Shown: positions 37,670 to 46,367, counted from the stretch's first letter. The stretch: 64,000 bases of DNA from Mangrovimicrobium sediminis (GCF_004745945.1 NZ_SRLE01000008.1:186001-250000); one strand, 5' to 3'. Made by a program: numbers and translations. The notes: generated by a model from the letters alone, not told the origin.

Positions 37670-38686
37670 ATGGAGTCGTACATCCTGGTCACCGGCGGCG
37701 CCGGTTATATCGGCAGTCACGCCTGTGTCGCCCTGCTCGAGGCGGGTTACCGCGTGGTCGTGCTGGACAGTCTCCGCAACAGCAGCGCACAGGCGCTCGA
37801 CCGGGTCGGGGAGATCACCGGCCAGAGCGTGGAAAGGCTGGCTGGCGACATCCGCGACGCGGCCTGCCTGGACGGGCTGTTCGCCCGCTACCCGGTGAGT
37901 GCCGTCATGCATTTCGCCGGGCTCAAGGCGGTCGGCGAATCGGTGGAGCAGCCGCTGGCCTACTACCAGGTCAACGTACACGGTACGCTGACCTTGCTCG
38001 AGGCCATGCAGCGCGCCGCCGTGACCCGCTTTATTTTCTCGTCCTCGGCCACCGTCTACGGCGATCCGCCCAGCGTGCCAATCCGCGAGGACTTCCCCAC
38101 CGGTGCCACCAATCCCTACGGCCGCTCCAAGCTGATGGTGGAGCAGATCCTGGCCGACTGGCAGGTCGCCCAGCCCGATTGGAGCATTGCCCGCCTGCGC
38201 TACTTCAACCCGGTCGGCGCGCACCCCAGCGGGCGCATCGGCGAGGACCCGCGGGGGATGCCCAACAACCTGATGCCCTTCATCGCCCAGGTGGCGGTGG
38301 GGCGCCGTGAGAAACTCGCCGTGTTCGGCGGCGACTATCCCACCGTCGATGGCACCGGGGTGCGCGACTACATCCATGTGATGGACCTCGCCGAGGGGCA
38401 TGTCGCCGCCCTGCGCTACCTGGAGCGGGAAAGCGGCCTGCTCACCGTCAACCTGGGCACCGGCAGGGGTGCCTCGGTGCTGCAACTGCTGAGCGCCTTC
38501 GAGGCCGCCAGCGGTCGCCCGGTGCCCTACGACATCGTGGACCGGCGCGCCGGGGACATCGCCGAGTGCTGGGCCGACCCCGCGCTGGCACAGGAACTGC
38601 TCGGCTGGCAGGCCGCGCGCAGCCTCGAGGACATGTGCGCCGACAGCTGGCGCTGGCAGCAGGCCAACCCCCAGGGCTACGCCTGA
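37670..38686 (+). CDS. galE: UDP-glucose 4-epimerase GalE
   Basis: GalE interconverts UDP-glucose and UDP-galactose (sometimes the N-acetyl forms). From the ATG at 37670 it has 338 residues, the size of E. coli GalE. The loop VTGGAGYIGSHACVALLEAG, SSSATVYG and the YGRSKLMVE catalytic Tyr/Lys are present, as are RYFNPVGAHPSG and DGTGVRDYIHVMDLA. The ATG at 37658 is an alternative; neither has a strong ribosome site. It is divergent from wecA and would provide a galactose-type precursor. Confidence 0.95.
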   Translation: MESYILVTGGAGYIGSHACVALLEAGYRVVVLDSLRNSSAQALDRVGEITGQSVERLAGDIRDAACLDGLFARYPVSAVMHFAGLKAVGESVEQPLAYYQVNVHGTLTLLEAMQRAAVTRFIFSSSATVYGDPPSVPIREDFPTGATNPYGRSKLMVEQILADWQVAQPDWSIARLRYFNPVGAHPSGRIGEDPRGMPNNLMPFIAQVAVGRREKLAVFGGDYPTVDGTGVRDYIHVMDLAEGHVAALRYLERESGLLTVNLGTGRGASVLQLLSAFEAASGRPVPYDIVDRRAGDIAECWADPALAQELLGWQAARSLEDMCADSWRWQQANPQGYA

Positions 38687-38698
38687 GCAGGCCGCGCA

Positions 38699-39466
38699 GT
38701 GTCCGACCTGAGCTACGCCACCACCAAGCTGCTCTCGCTGCTCGCCTACCCCCTCAACCAGGCGTTGTTGCTGCTGCTGGTCGCGCTGCTGGCCTGGCGC
38801 TGGCGGCGGCTGGCCTTTACCTGCTGTGCGCTGGGCGTCGCCTGGCTGTACCTGTGCTCGACGGCCTGGTTTGCCGACCTGGTGATGGGTTCGCTCGAAG
38901 ACAGGTACCCACCGCGTGCCCTCAGCGCGCTGCCGGAGGCGGACGCGATCGTGGTGCTTGGCGGCGCCACCCGCGGCGACGGTCACCTCGGCAGCATGGC
39001 CGACCTCAACCAGCAGGCCGACCGGCTGACCCATGCCGCCGCCCTGTACCAGGCGGGCAAGGCACCGCTGGTGCTGCTCTCCGGCGGTTCCGGTACCGGC
39101 GGGCGGCCGGAGGCGGAACAGATGGCGGAGTTCATGACCCTGATGGGGGTGCCCGCGGACGCCCTGCTGCTGGAGCGTGCCAGTCGCGATACCCACGAGA
39201 ATGCGGTGTACTCCGCCATCCTGCTCCAGAGCCGCCAGGTGCGCACCGTGCTGCTGGTGACCTCCGCCTTTCACATGCCGCGCGCGGTGCCCCTGTTCCG
39301 CCGCGAGGGCTTCGAGGTGATCCCCGCGCCCACCGATTTCCAGCGCCTCGCCGACCCGCCGGTAGTGCCGCGCCTGCTGCCCACCGTGGACGACCTGCAA
39401 CGCACTACCCAGGGTTTGCGCGAGTACGTGGGGACGACGTACTACAGCCTGCGTTCATGGTTCTGA
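38699..39466 (+). CDS. YdcF/ElyC family membrane protein (DUF218)
   Basis: A 255-residue protein with two N-terminal transmembrane helices (NQALLLLLVALLAWRW, LAFTCCALGVAWLYLCS). A DUF218 domain follows: ADAIVVLGGATRG, LVLLSGGSGTG, SRDTHENAVYSA and LLVTSAFHMPRAV are its usual motifs. E. coli ElyC affects undecaprenyl-phosphate-dependent envelope synthesis, so a place beside galE and wecA is fitting. It starts with GTG 12 nt after galE. Confidence 0.88.
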   Translation: MSDLSYATTKLLSLLAYPLNQALLLLLVALLAWRWRRLAFTCCALGVAWLYLCSTAWFADLVMGSLEDRYPPRALSALPEADAIVVLGGATRGDGHLGSMADLNQQADRLTHAAALYQAGKAPLVLLSGGSGTGGRPEAEQMAEFMTLMGVPADALLLERASRDTHENAVYSAILLQSRQVRTVLLVTSAFHMPRAVPLFRREGFEVIPAPTDFQRLADPPVVPRLLPTVDDLQRTTQGLREYVGTTYYSLRSWF

Positions 39467-39538
39467 TTTTTGAAAAGTAATCTGTGACTTGATTCAATTT
39501 TCTGACTGAAGCGCCCGGCCGGGTGCTTGCCTCCCCAA

Positions 39539-39544
39539 TATAAT
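39539..39544 (+). promoter_or_regulatory. Candidate -10 box upstream of the diguanylate cyclase gene
   Basis: A perfect TATAAT lies 33 nt before the chosen ATG at 39578. The -35 region is weak at 16-18 bp spacing. The gap also holds an inverted repeat (AGCGCCCGG-CCGGGTGCT, 39510-39527) with hardly any loop and no T-run. Confidence 0.36.
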
Positions 39545-39577
39545 GGCCGCTGGAAAAAGGGAGGCGTGAATGCCGCG

Positions 39578-41437
39578 ATGACGGTGCTCTCAGTGACAAG
39601 ACAACTGGCGTGGGTCGGGCTGCTGCTCGTCCTGCTCGCCGGTCTTTCGCTGTTGCTGGCCGCGCGCAGCGACGCCGATACAGCGAGCCCGGAGGTCGCC
39701 GTCAGTGCCGGTGCCAGCGGCATACCCACCGCCGGCGCCCTGACCCTGCAGGAGGGGCTGGACCTGCGCGGGCAGTGGCGCTTTCGCGCCGGCGACGAAC
39801 CCGCCTGGGCGACCCCGGGATTTGACGACAGCGACTGGTCGACCCGCGCGGTGCCCGGCCGCTGGCCGCGCGGCGGTTTCCCGGAGAGCGGGCAGATCGG
39901 CTGGTACCGGCTGACGGTCAATGTACCCGTCGAACTGGTCGCGGCCTCGGACTTCCAGCTCGCGGTGAGAATCGGCAAGGTGATCAGCGCCTACGAGTTC
40001 TACGCGGGCGGCCAGCTGTTGGGCGGTGTCGGCGGCATGCCGCCGCTGGGCCAGACGGTCATTGACCAGGAGCGCCAGTACTTCGTGCCGCCCACCGCAG
40101 TGGACGCCCAGGGCAACCTGGTGCTCGCCCTGCGTGTGTGGGGCGGCGAGCCGACGGCAGTCAACGCCTGGGGCGGTGGCCCCCACGCCGGCGATTTCCT
40201 GCTCGGCGAGTACCGCAGCCTGCTTTACCAGGGGCTGTTGAAGGAACTGCCAGGGATGATGTTTTTCATCGTCACCCTTACCTTCGGCATCCACCACATG
40301 GTGATCTACTGGCGCAACCGCAGCCTGCGCGTGTACCTGTGGTTCGGCCTGCTGGCACTGGATATCGCGCTCTACGGCCTGATGCTCACCCAGTGGAAGT
40401 TCCTGCTCGGCTGGCCCTACCTGGTGCTGAAAAAAATCGAGTTCACGTCCATCTACGTGTTCCCCGCACTGGCCCTGCAGATGGTCTGGTCGCTGGTGGA
40501 CAGGAAGTTTCCCCCTGCGCTGCGCGTCTACCAGCTCAGCTTCGTAGTCTTTGCGCTGTCGATCCTGCCGGTGCCCGGTCTCACCGTGCATTTTGCGACC
40601 CTGCTGTCCTGGCAACTGGCGACACTGCCCATGTTCGGTTTCGTACCATGGATGCTGTGGCGTGAGGTGCGCGCCGGCAACCGCGAGGCGCGCACCCTGT
40701 TGCCGGCGCTGGCATTGTTCCTGGCCACCTGCGTCAACGACATACTCATCGACCTCGCCAACCTGGAGACCATCCGCCTGATGCCCTTCGGCTTCATCGC
40801 CATTCTCGCCAGCATGTCGATGTCCATGATCACCCGCTTCACGCGCATGTTCGGCGCGCTGGAATCGGAGGTCGAACAGCGCACCTCCGAGTTGCGCGAG
40901 GTCAACCTGCAACTGGTGCAGATGGCGCGAGTCGACCACCTCACCGGCGTGCTCAACCGCCGCGGCTTTACCGAGGAGGCAGAGGAAGAGGTGGCGCGCA
41001 TGCAGCGTACCGGTACCGGCTTTTCCATCGTGCTGACGGATGTCGACTTCTTCAAGCGCTTCAACGACCGCCACGGCCACGAGTGCGGTGACCACGTGCT
41101 GCGGCGCGTCGCCGATATCCTCAAGCTGCGCACCCGCGACATCGACCAGATCGGCCGCTGGGGCGGTGAGGAGTTCATCCTCCTGCTGCCGGAGACCGAC
41201 GCCGAGGGCGCCGCCGTGCTGGCGGAGAAGCTGCGCATCGCGGTCGAGGAGAACGTATTCGAGTTCCGCGGCGAGCAGTTATCGCTCACCATGACCTTCG
41301 GCGTCGCCGCATTCCGCCTCGGTGACAACCTCGATACCTGTATCGCGCGCGCCGACACCGCCCTGTATCACGGCAAGAAGGACGGCCGTAACAAGGTGAT
41401 GATCGGCAAGTACAAGGGCCTGAGCCTGGTCAACTGA
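39578..41437 (+). CDS. Diguanylate cyclase with sugar-binding-like and 7TM sensor domains
   Basis: The protein has 619 residues. A signal/anchor helix (QLAWVGLLLVLLAGLSLLLAA) is followed by a periplasmic domain resembling GH2-type sugar-binding modules (LRGQWRFRAGDEPAW..FDDSDWSTRAVPG). Seven hydrophobic helices (7TMR-DISM-like) run from about residue 225 to 430. A short coiled coil is followed by the GGDEF domain with GRWGGEEF and the inhibitory-site RDID five residues before it, so it should make c-di-GMP with product feedback. The ATG at 39578 and the GTG at 39566 are both possible; AAGGGAGG is 13 or 1 nt upstream respectively. Confidence 0.93.
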   Translation: MTVLSVTRQLAWVGLLLVLLAGLSLLLAARSDADTASPEVAVSAGASGIPTAGALTLQEGLDLRGQWRFRAGDEPAWATPGFDDSDWSTRAVPGRWPRGGFPESGQIGWYRLTVNVPVELVAASDFQLAVRIGKVISAYEFYAGGQLLGGVGGMPPLGQTVIDQERQYFVPPTAVDAQGNLVLALRVWGGEPTAVNAWGGGPHAGDFLLGEYRSLLYQGLLKELPGMMFFIVTLTFGIHHMVIYWRNRSLRVYLWFGLLALDIALYGLMLTQWKFLLGWPYLVLKKIEFTSIYVFPALALQMVWSLVDRKFPPALRVYQLSFVVFALSILPVPGLTVHFATLLSWQLATLPMFGFVPWMLWREVRAGNREARTLLPALALFLATCVNDILIDLANLETIRLMPFGFIAILASMSMSMITRFTRMFGALESEVEQRTSELREVNLQLVQMARVDHLTGVLNRRGFTEEAEEEVARMQRTGTGFSIVLTDVDFFKRFNDRHGHECGDHVLRRVADILKLRTRDIDQIGRWGGEEFILLLPETDAEGAAVLAEKLRIAVEENVFEFRGEQLSLTMTFGVAAFRLGDNLDTCIARADTALYHGKKDGRNKVMIGKYKGLSLVN

Positions 41438-41457
41438 CCTCCCGGCACAGGCGCTTC

Positions 41458-41874
41458 TCAGCTGTTCAGCGGCTGGTGCAGGTAGCGCTCCTTGTACTGG
41501 GTGTAACTGACCCCGGTCCAGCGGCGAAACGCGCGATAGAAACTGTTCACTTCCAGGTAACCCAGTTGGTCCGCCAGGCATTTGCCCGGCAGCCAGCTCT
41601 CGCGCAACTGTTGCTCGCAGCGGTACTGGCGGGCGCGGTCGAGCAGGAACTGGTAGCTGGTGTGGTCAGCGCGCAGGCGCCGCCGCAGGGTGGTCGCGCT
41701 GATGCCCAGGGATTCGGCGACGCTGTCCGCGCGCAGGCGCGACAGGTCACCGCGCAGCAGTATGTTGAGGACCTGGTCGGTAGTGCGGAACTTGCCGTGC
41801 TGTGGTGGTCGGGGTGCGGGGGAGTGCGTGTACACACTCCCGCCGACGAGCGGTGCGATGTTTTCCATGGCCAT
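41458..41874 (-). CDS. Short AraC-type DNA-binding protein
   Basis: A 138-residue protein. Residues 35-135 form an AraC/XylS double helix-turn-helix (VAESLGISATTLRRRLRAD, CLADQLGYLEVNSFYRAFRRWTG), with the family hallmark of a phenylalanine-rich second helix. The N-terminal sensing domain of usual AraC proteins is missing; only a short Pro-rich head remains. The ATG at 41874 with AAGGA 4 nt upstream is preferred to the GTG at 41925. It is convergent with the diguanylate cyclase. The 267-nt gap upstream (41875-42141) holds nothing I can call a gene. Confidence 0.85.
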   Translation of the reverse strand: MAMENIAPLVGGSVYTHSPAPRPPQHGKFRTTDQVLNILLRGDLSRLRADSVAESLGISATTLRRRLRADHTSYQFLLDRARQYRCEQQLRESWLPGKCLADQLGYLEVNSFYRAFRRWTGVSYTQYKERYLHQPLNS

Positions 41875-42141
41875 AACATCCTTGTCGTGGTTTAGGAACG
41901 TTGTTTTGTATGCCGCCTGTACCACCGCGGCAGGGCTAATCTTAGCAGAGCGTACCGCCCAGACCAGCCCCGGCGGGCGCCTGGCTGCTTTTGGCCGACC
42001 GGGTATCGCGTGTCGATACGCCCTCGCCGCCGCGCTTCGTCGGATGACCGACTGGCCGGTGCAGACGCCAAACCAGGCCGACCCCGGCTACTGCCGCTAC
42101 AGCAAATACCGCAGCTGCAGTAATGACAGCAAATCCAGCAG

Positions 42142-44091
42142 CTACAGCAACTCCGGCGCCGGGCAGTCCATCACCGCCGCCATCGCCGCGATAATCTCGC
42201 GCTCCTCCGGCGTCAACTGGCCGTCTTCGCCGGCGGCCAGCGCCATCGCCTTGAGCAACCGCGGTTTCAGCAGCGGGTAGAGGTCGGCCAGCTGCAACAC
42301 CGCCTTGCTGAATGCGGCGACACTGCCCTGGGCCGCGGGCAGCGGCGACAAATCCGGTATCTCGAGTTCGCGTGCCCCGGCGGCGAAGGCGGCGGCGGTG
42401 TCCGCGCTGCCGGCCTCGGCGAGTACCGATAGCACGACCTGCAGCGACTCGCGCACCTGGGTAAGGCGGCGGTAGCGCGGCTTGCTGTGCTGCACCTGGA
42501 TGAACTCCGGGTCGAGGTAGTGGCGCACCAACTGGTACAGGCACCACTCGTGCAGCTCGGTGCGCGCATCGGCCTGGATCAGTTGCAGCAAGGTGCGCTT
42601 GAACTTGCGGTACTGCGGCTCGGAGATCGCCTTCAGCGCCGGCAGGCACAGTTCGATCAGCGGCAGCCGGCGCGGCGCCCCGAGTTCGGCAACCGCCGGG
42701 TACAGCGTGTGGGTCAGTTCCGTGAGGCCGCGAATCCCGCTGTCCTGCAACACCTGCATCTGCCGCTGGTAGATCTCCGTATCCGGCTGTACCAGCAGTG
42801 CGCTGACGATGGCATGCGCGCCCAGCGGTTCATGGGAGTGGCGTACCAGGGCCACAGGGATGGACTCGCGCTGTGCGGTGTCCGCCTCGTAGTCGGTCGC
42901 GTTGGCGCTGAAGTCCGCATCCGCGGCAGCGTCTTCCTGTTCGGATTCCTCATCTGCCTCTGCCGCGGCGGCCATGGCGGCGGCCACCACCGCTGCGCGG
43001 TCCAGGCCGGCGGCCGCGGCACTGTTGCGCGACGCGGGGTTGGGATAGTGGCGCGGCGTGCGCTTGATGAACTGGCCGTCCCAGTCCGGGTCCAGGCGGC
43101 GGATGCGCTGGTCCAGCGGCGGGTGCGTGGCGAAGGGCAGCCACAGGGAGTGCAGTACCTCGCCGAAAAAAATGTGCGCCATCTCGGCCGCGCGGGCGCT
43201 GTGCACCAAAGTCCCGGGCACATAGCCGCCGATCACCTTGAGGGCGTCGCCGATGCCGTCCGGGTCGCGGCTGAACTGCACCGCGCTGGCATCGGCGAGA
43301 AATTCGCGCTGGCGGCTGATGGCGGCGCGGATGTAGTCCGCGACCAGGCCGCCGAGCCAGCCCACCGCGCACAGGCCCAGGCCCAGTACCGGCAGTGCGG
43401 GCACCCCGCCGCGGCGGTTGTCGTTGGCGCTGGGGTGGCCCCTGCTGCGCAGCATCAGGTAGCCGACATCGCCGATAAAGGTAATGCCCTTGAGCAGCGC
43501 CGCGAGGCGGATGTTGAGGCGCATGTCGCCATTGAGGATGTGGCTGAACTCGTGGCCGATCACGCCCTGCAGTTCGTTGCGCTTGAGGTGGTCTATGGCG
43601 CCGCGGGTCACCGCGACCACCGCGTCGGCGGGCAGGATGCCGGCGGCGAAGGCGTTGATGCCGCGCTCGTCAGGCAGCACGTACACCGCGGGCACCGGCA
43701 TGTTGGCCGCCAGCGCCATCTCGTCCACCACGTTGAGGCAGCGGCGCTCCGCCGGGTCGGTGGTCTGCGGCAGCAGGCGCTGCCCGCCCATGCTCTCGGC
43801 GACTACCCGGCCCCCGGTGGACAGCTGGATCCAGCGGAACAGCACCACCAGCGCCACCGTCGCGCTGATGCCCAGGCCGATCATGCCGAAGCGCTGCCAG
43901 CTGAAGTAGGTGAGGAAACCGCGCCAGCCGTAGACCGCGGCGCCATACAGGTCGGTCTCGCTGCCGAAGAACAAGAAGGCGGCGACCAGCGCGTTGGTGA
44001 TCAGGATCAGGGCGAAAACGGCCAGCACGAACAGGCCGACCAGCACGCGCGTGTTGCGCCGGGCGAGGTCCTGGTGGTGAAAAAAGTCCAT
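42142..44091 (-). CDS. M48 family membrane metalloprotease
   Basis: A 649-residue HtpX/Oma1-like zinc protease. Two N-terminal transmembrane helices (VLVGLFVLAVFALILITNALVAAF first part, and FGMIGLGISATVALVVLF) precede the catalytic site QGVIGHEFSHILNGD (HExxH). The third zinc ligand is likely the Glu in SRQREFLADASAVQF. A long C-terminal part is not recognised except for a TerB-like tail (MALAAGEDGQLTPEEREIIAAM). It follows lemA, a frequent pair, and probably does envelope quality control. Confidence 0.87.
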   Translation of the reverse strand: MDFFHHQDLARRNTRVLVGLFVLAVFALILITNALVAAFLFFGSETDLYGAAVYGWRGFLTYFSWQRFGMIGLGISATVALVVLFRWIQLSTGGRVVAESMGGQRLLPQTTDPAERRCLNVVDEMALAANMPVPAVYVLPDERGINAFAAGILPADAVVAVTRGAIDHLKRNELQGVIGHEFSHILNGDMRLNIRLAALLKGITFIGDVGYLMLRSRGHPSANDNRRGGVPALPVLGLGLCAVGWLGGLVADYIRAAISRQREFLADASAVQFSRDPDGIGDALKVIGGYVPGTLVHSARAAEMAHIFFGEVLHSLWLPFATHPPLDQRIRRLDPDWDGQFIKRTPRHYPNPASRNSAAAAGLDRAAVVAAAMAAAAEADEESEQEDAAADADFSANATDYEADTAQRESIPVALVRHSHEPLGAHAIVSALLVQPDTEIYQRQMQVLQDSGIRGLTELTHTLYPAVAELGAPRRLPLIELCLPALKAISEPQYRKFKRTLLQLIQADARTELHEWCLYQLVRHYLDPEFIQVQHSKPRYRRLTQVRESLQVVLSVLAEAGSADTAAAFAAGARELEIPDLSPLPAAQGSVAAFSKAVLQLADLYPLLKPRLLKAMALAAGEDGQLTPEEREIIAAMAAVMDCPAPELL

Positions 44092-44136
44092 GGCGATAGC
44101 GCCGGGCGCAGCGCGTCAGAGGCGGCGCGCGGCCGC

Positions 44137-44730
44137 CTAGTTGAACTCGACTTTAGGTGCTGCCTGGATCTGCGCGGAATCCTCGAATTCCAGCAGCGGG
44201 GCATCGTCCGGGTGGCCGAACTTCGGCGCGAAGAACACCGGCGGGAAAGTCTGGCGGTAGGTGTTGTAGGCCATCACCGCGTCGTTGTAACCCTGGCGGG
44301 CGAAGGCGACGCGGTTCTCGGTGGTGGTCAGCTCCTCGGACAACTGCTGCATGTTGTCGCTGGCCTTGAGGTCAGGGTAGGCCTCCACGGTGACGTTGAG
44401 CTTGCCCAGCGCCCCGCGCAGGTTGGTCTCGGCGTCCGCCAGCCGGCTCACCTGGGCGGCGGGAAGGTCGCTGCCGGACAGTGCCTTGAGCGCGGCCGCC
44501 GCCTCGTTGCGCGCCGCGACCACCGCCTCCAGGGTCTCGCGCTCGTGCTGCAGGTAGGCCTTGGCGGTCTCCACCAGGTTGGGGATGAGGTCGTAGCGCC
44601 GCTTGAGCTGCACCTCGATCTGCGCAAAGGCGTTCTTGTAGCGGTTCTTCAGGGTGACCAGTTTGTTGTAGATGCTGATGACGTAGATCACCAGCGCCAA
44701 CAGAACCAGCCAGAAAATAGTGCCTGCCAT
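44137..44730 (-). CDS. LemA family membrane protein
   Basis: A 197-residue protein with an N-terminal transmembrane helix (IFWLVLLALVIYVISIYN) and the LemA four-helix signature VTLKNRYKNAFAQIEVQLKRRYDLIPNLVE (first part LKNRYKNAFAQIEVQL), then LNVTVEAYPDLKA and YNTYRQTFPP. The start at 44730 has GGGGG about 5-6 nt upstream. It is 45 nt upstream of the M48 protease in the same direction. The function of the LemA family is not established. Confidence 0.88.
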   Translation of the reverse strand: MAGTIFWLVLLALVIYVISIYNKLVTLKNRYKNAFAQIEVQLKRRYDLIPNLVETAKAYLQHERETLEAVVAARNEAAAALKALSGSDLPAAQVSRLADAETNLRGALGKLNVTVEAYPDLKASDNMQQLSEELTTTENRVAFARQGYNDAVMAYNTYRQTFPPVFFAPKFGHPDDAPLLEFEDSAQIQAAPKVEFN

Positions 44731-44793
44731 AAACGCCCCCGGGACGGTTGTTGTCACTTATCCGGGGATATTACCACGCGCCGCGCGGGTAGA

Positions 44794-45084
44794 TCAGCCG
44801 GGCCCGGCGCCGGCGTCCGCGGTGAGCAGGCCGGCCTCGAGCAGTTGGCCGAGCAGCTGCTCGAGGTCGCGGCGCAGGCGCGGCTCGTCCACCTCGTATT
44901 GCGCGGCCAGCGCCTCGTGCACCGATTGCACTGCACCGTCCTCGGCGATCAGCTGCCAGATGCGGCTGCCGACAGCGTCCAGGCCGAAGCAGTGCTCGGT
45001 TTCCACGTGCATGAGCACGAGTTCGCCGGAGACCTCATGGAAGATGACGTCCGGCGCATGCCGGACATGGCTGGGCAGGGTCAC
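44794..45084 (-). CDS. PqqD-like protein (RRE-type winged helix)
   Basis: A 96-residue protein matching the PqqD family (PF05402) over its length: VRHAPDVIFHEV, VETEHCFGLDAVGSRIWQLI and a C-terminal helix pair (LRRDLEQLLGQLLEAGLL). PqqD-like proteins present peptide substrates to modifying enzymes in RiPP pathways. They also occur with HprK-related kinases and PF14907 nucleotidyltransferases. Here no radical SAM or peptide gene is adjacent. It starts with GTG 5 nt after the GAF-PAS gene, so it is probably in that operon. Confidence 0.82.
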   Translation of the reverse strand: MTLPSHVRHAPDVIFHEVSGELVLMHVETEHCFGLDAVGSRIWQLIAEDGAVQSVHEALAAQYEVDEPRLRRDLEQLLGQLLEAGLLTADAGAGPG

Positions 45085-45089
45085 GGGAG

Positions 45090-46367
45090 TCAGTCGGCGC
45101 CGACGGCGCTGTAGAGATCGCCCCGGCGGCGCCAGTCGGTGACCTCGATATTGCTGACGATCGCGATGATGCCCTGGTTGCGATAGCCGGTGGCGGTTAT
45201 GGTCATGATGTAGCTGCGCTCCTCGCCGTCCAGCTCGTAATCATACAGGTTGGTGAAGCTCAGGCGCTTGCCGTCGAGGATGTCGCGCAGCGCACGGGCG
45301 GTCGCCGCCGCGTCCTTGCGCCCGTTTTTCCGGCACATCTCGATGAAGTCGGTGCCGATGCTGGTCTTCAGCAGCAGCGGGTCGCCAATCTGTTTGGAGA
45401 AGGTATCCCAGGCGCGGTTGGTGAGGAAGATCTTGCCGCTGCGGTCGATCGCCGCCACCCGCTCGGGGAGGCCGTCCAGCACGTGTTCCAGGTCGCAGGC
45501 CTGCTCCCGGGTAGTGACGTCGAGCAGCGAGACGATCACGCTGTAGCGCGCGTGGCCGGCCTCGCGGAACGGCGAGAGTTCCACCGCGATCTTGCGCCCG
45601 CTGACGCTGTCCACCAGGCGCTGGGAGGTGTCGCCGTAGGCGGCCACGTTGGCCAGGTCCTGCATCATCGAGGGGTAGTCGAGGTAGCACTCCACGGCGC
45701 TCAGAGGTTTGTCCATGTCCTCCCGCTGAACCGCGAAATAGTCGCGCGCGCAGGGGGTGAAGCGGCGCAGGACGAGGTCCTGGTCGAGCAGCAGGCGGGC
45801 GCTGCCGCCGGCGCGGATCATCGCCTCGATGTCGGCGGGCCAGGGCGCCCCTGTGGCGTCTTCGGCGCGGGTGGCGTCCGCGCTGCGGCACAGTTCTTCC
45901 TCGAGTATCGAGGCGAGGTCGCGCAGGGCGGCCAGCTGGCGCTCCGCGGGGTAGTTGCGCGGCACCTGGTCGATGACGCTGAGGGTGCCGATGGTGCGCC
46001 CGTCGGGTGACTTGATCGGCTGGCCGGCGTAGAAGCGGATATTCGGGTCGGTGACCACCAGCGGGTTGTTGCGAAAGCGCTCGTCTTCCAGCGCGTCGGG
46101 GACCACCATGGTGGTTTCCTGCAGGATGGTGTGGCCGCAGAAGGAGGAATCGCGCGGGTATTCGCGGGCGGTGAGCCCGACCATGGCCTTGAACCACTGC
46201 CGCTCGCGATCCACCAGCGACATCACCGCGACCGGGGTGTCGAGAATCACCGAGGCCAGTCGCGCGAGGCGGTCGAAGCGTTCCTCGGGCAGTGTGTCGA
46301 GTATCTGCAGCGCGTCCAGGGAGGCCTGGCGCGCTGCCTCGTCGTCCGGGTAAGCCGGTTTCTGCAT
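45090..46367 (-). CDS. GAF-PAS sensor protein without output domain
   Basis: From the ATG at 46367 it has 425 residues. A GAF domain covers about 10-160 (LQILDTLPEERFDRLARLASVILDTPVA first part LQILDTLPEERFDRLARLA, then SFCGHTIL and FYAGQPI). Two PAS-like regions follow (about 190-290 and 295-415; HVLDGLPERVAAIDRSGKIF, FLTNRAWDTF). No kinase, GGDEF or DNA-binding output domain is seen, so it may bind a partner protein. The ATG at 46439 is an alternative start with GGAG upstream. The 216-nt gap before it holds two hairpins and no gene. Confidence 0.8.
   Translation of the reverse strand: MQKPAYPDDEAARQASLDALQILDTLPEERFDRLARLASVILDTPVAVMSLVDRERQWFKAMVGLTAREYPRDSSFCGHTILQETTMVVPDALEDERFRNNPLVVTDPNIRFYAGQPIKSPDGRTIGTLSVIDQVPRNYPAERQLAALRDLASILEEELCRSADATRAEDATGAPWPADIEAMIRAGGSARLLLDQDLVLRRFTPCARDYFAVQREDMDKPLSAVECYLDYPSMMQDLANVAAYGDTSQRLVDSVSGRKIAVELSPFREAGHARYSVIVSLLDVTTREQACDLEHVLDGLPERVAAIDRSGKIFLTNRAWDTFSKQIGDPLLLKTSIGTDFIEMCRKNGRKDAAATARALRDILDGKRLSFTNLYDYELDGEERSYIMTITATGYRNQGIIAIVSNIEVTDWRRRGDLYSAVGAD

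Noticed and set aside
16010-39466. Exosortase/PEP-CTERM-type exopolysaccharide locus
   Set aside because: The barrel, short Wza and Wzc are reminiscent of such loci, but no exosortase gene and no PEP-CTERM tail were found.
41942-42141. Transmembrane-like stretch in a minus-strand frame beyond the M48 stop, possibly a frameshifted tail
   Set aside because: The M48 protein already ends with a complete TerB-like tail, and the Ala/Val-rich frame is interrupted by overlap with coding sequence. It is best explained by repetitive GCAGCT-type sequence.
44794-45084. PqqD proper (pyrroloquinoline quinone synthesis)
   Set aside because: No pqqA, pqqB, pqqC or pqqE genes are nearby, so only the family-level name is used.
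42487-45114. An 875-codon open frame on the plus strand opposite the M48/LemA/PqqD genes
   Set aside because: It runs antisense to three well-supported genes, has an abnormal Ala/Gly/Val/Arg composition and no recognisable motif. It is a by-product of high G+C at third codon positions.
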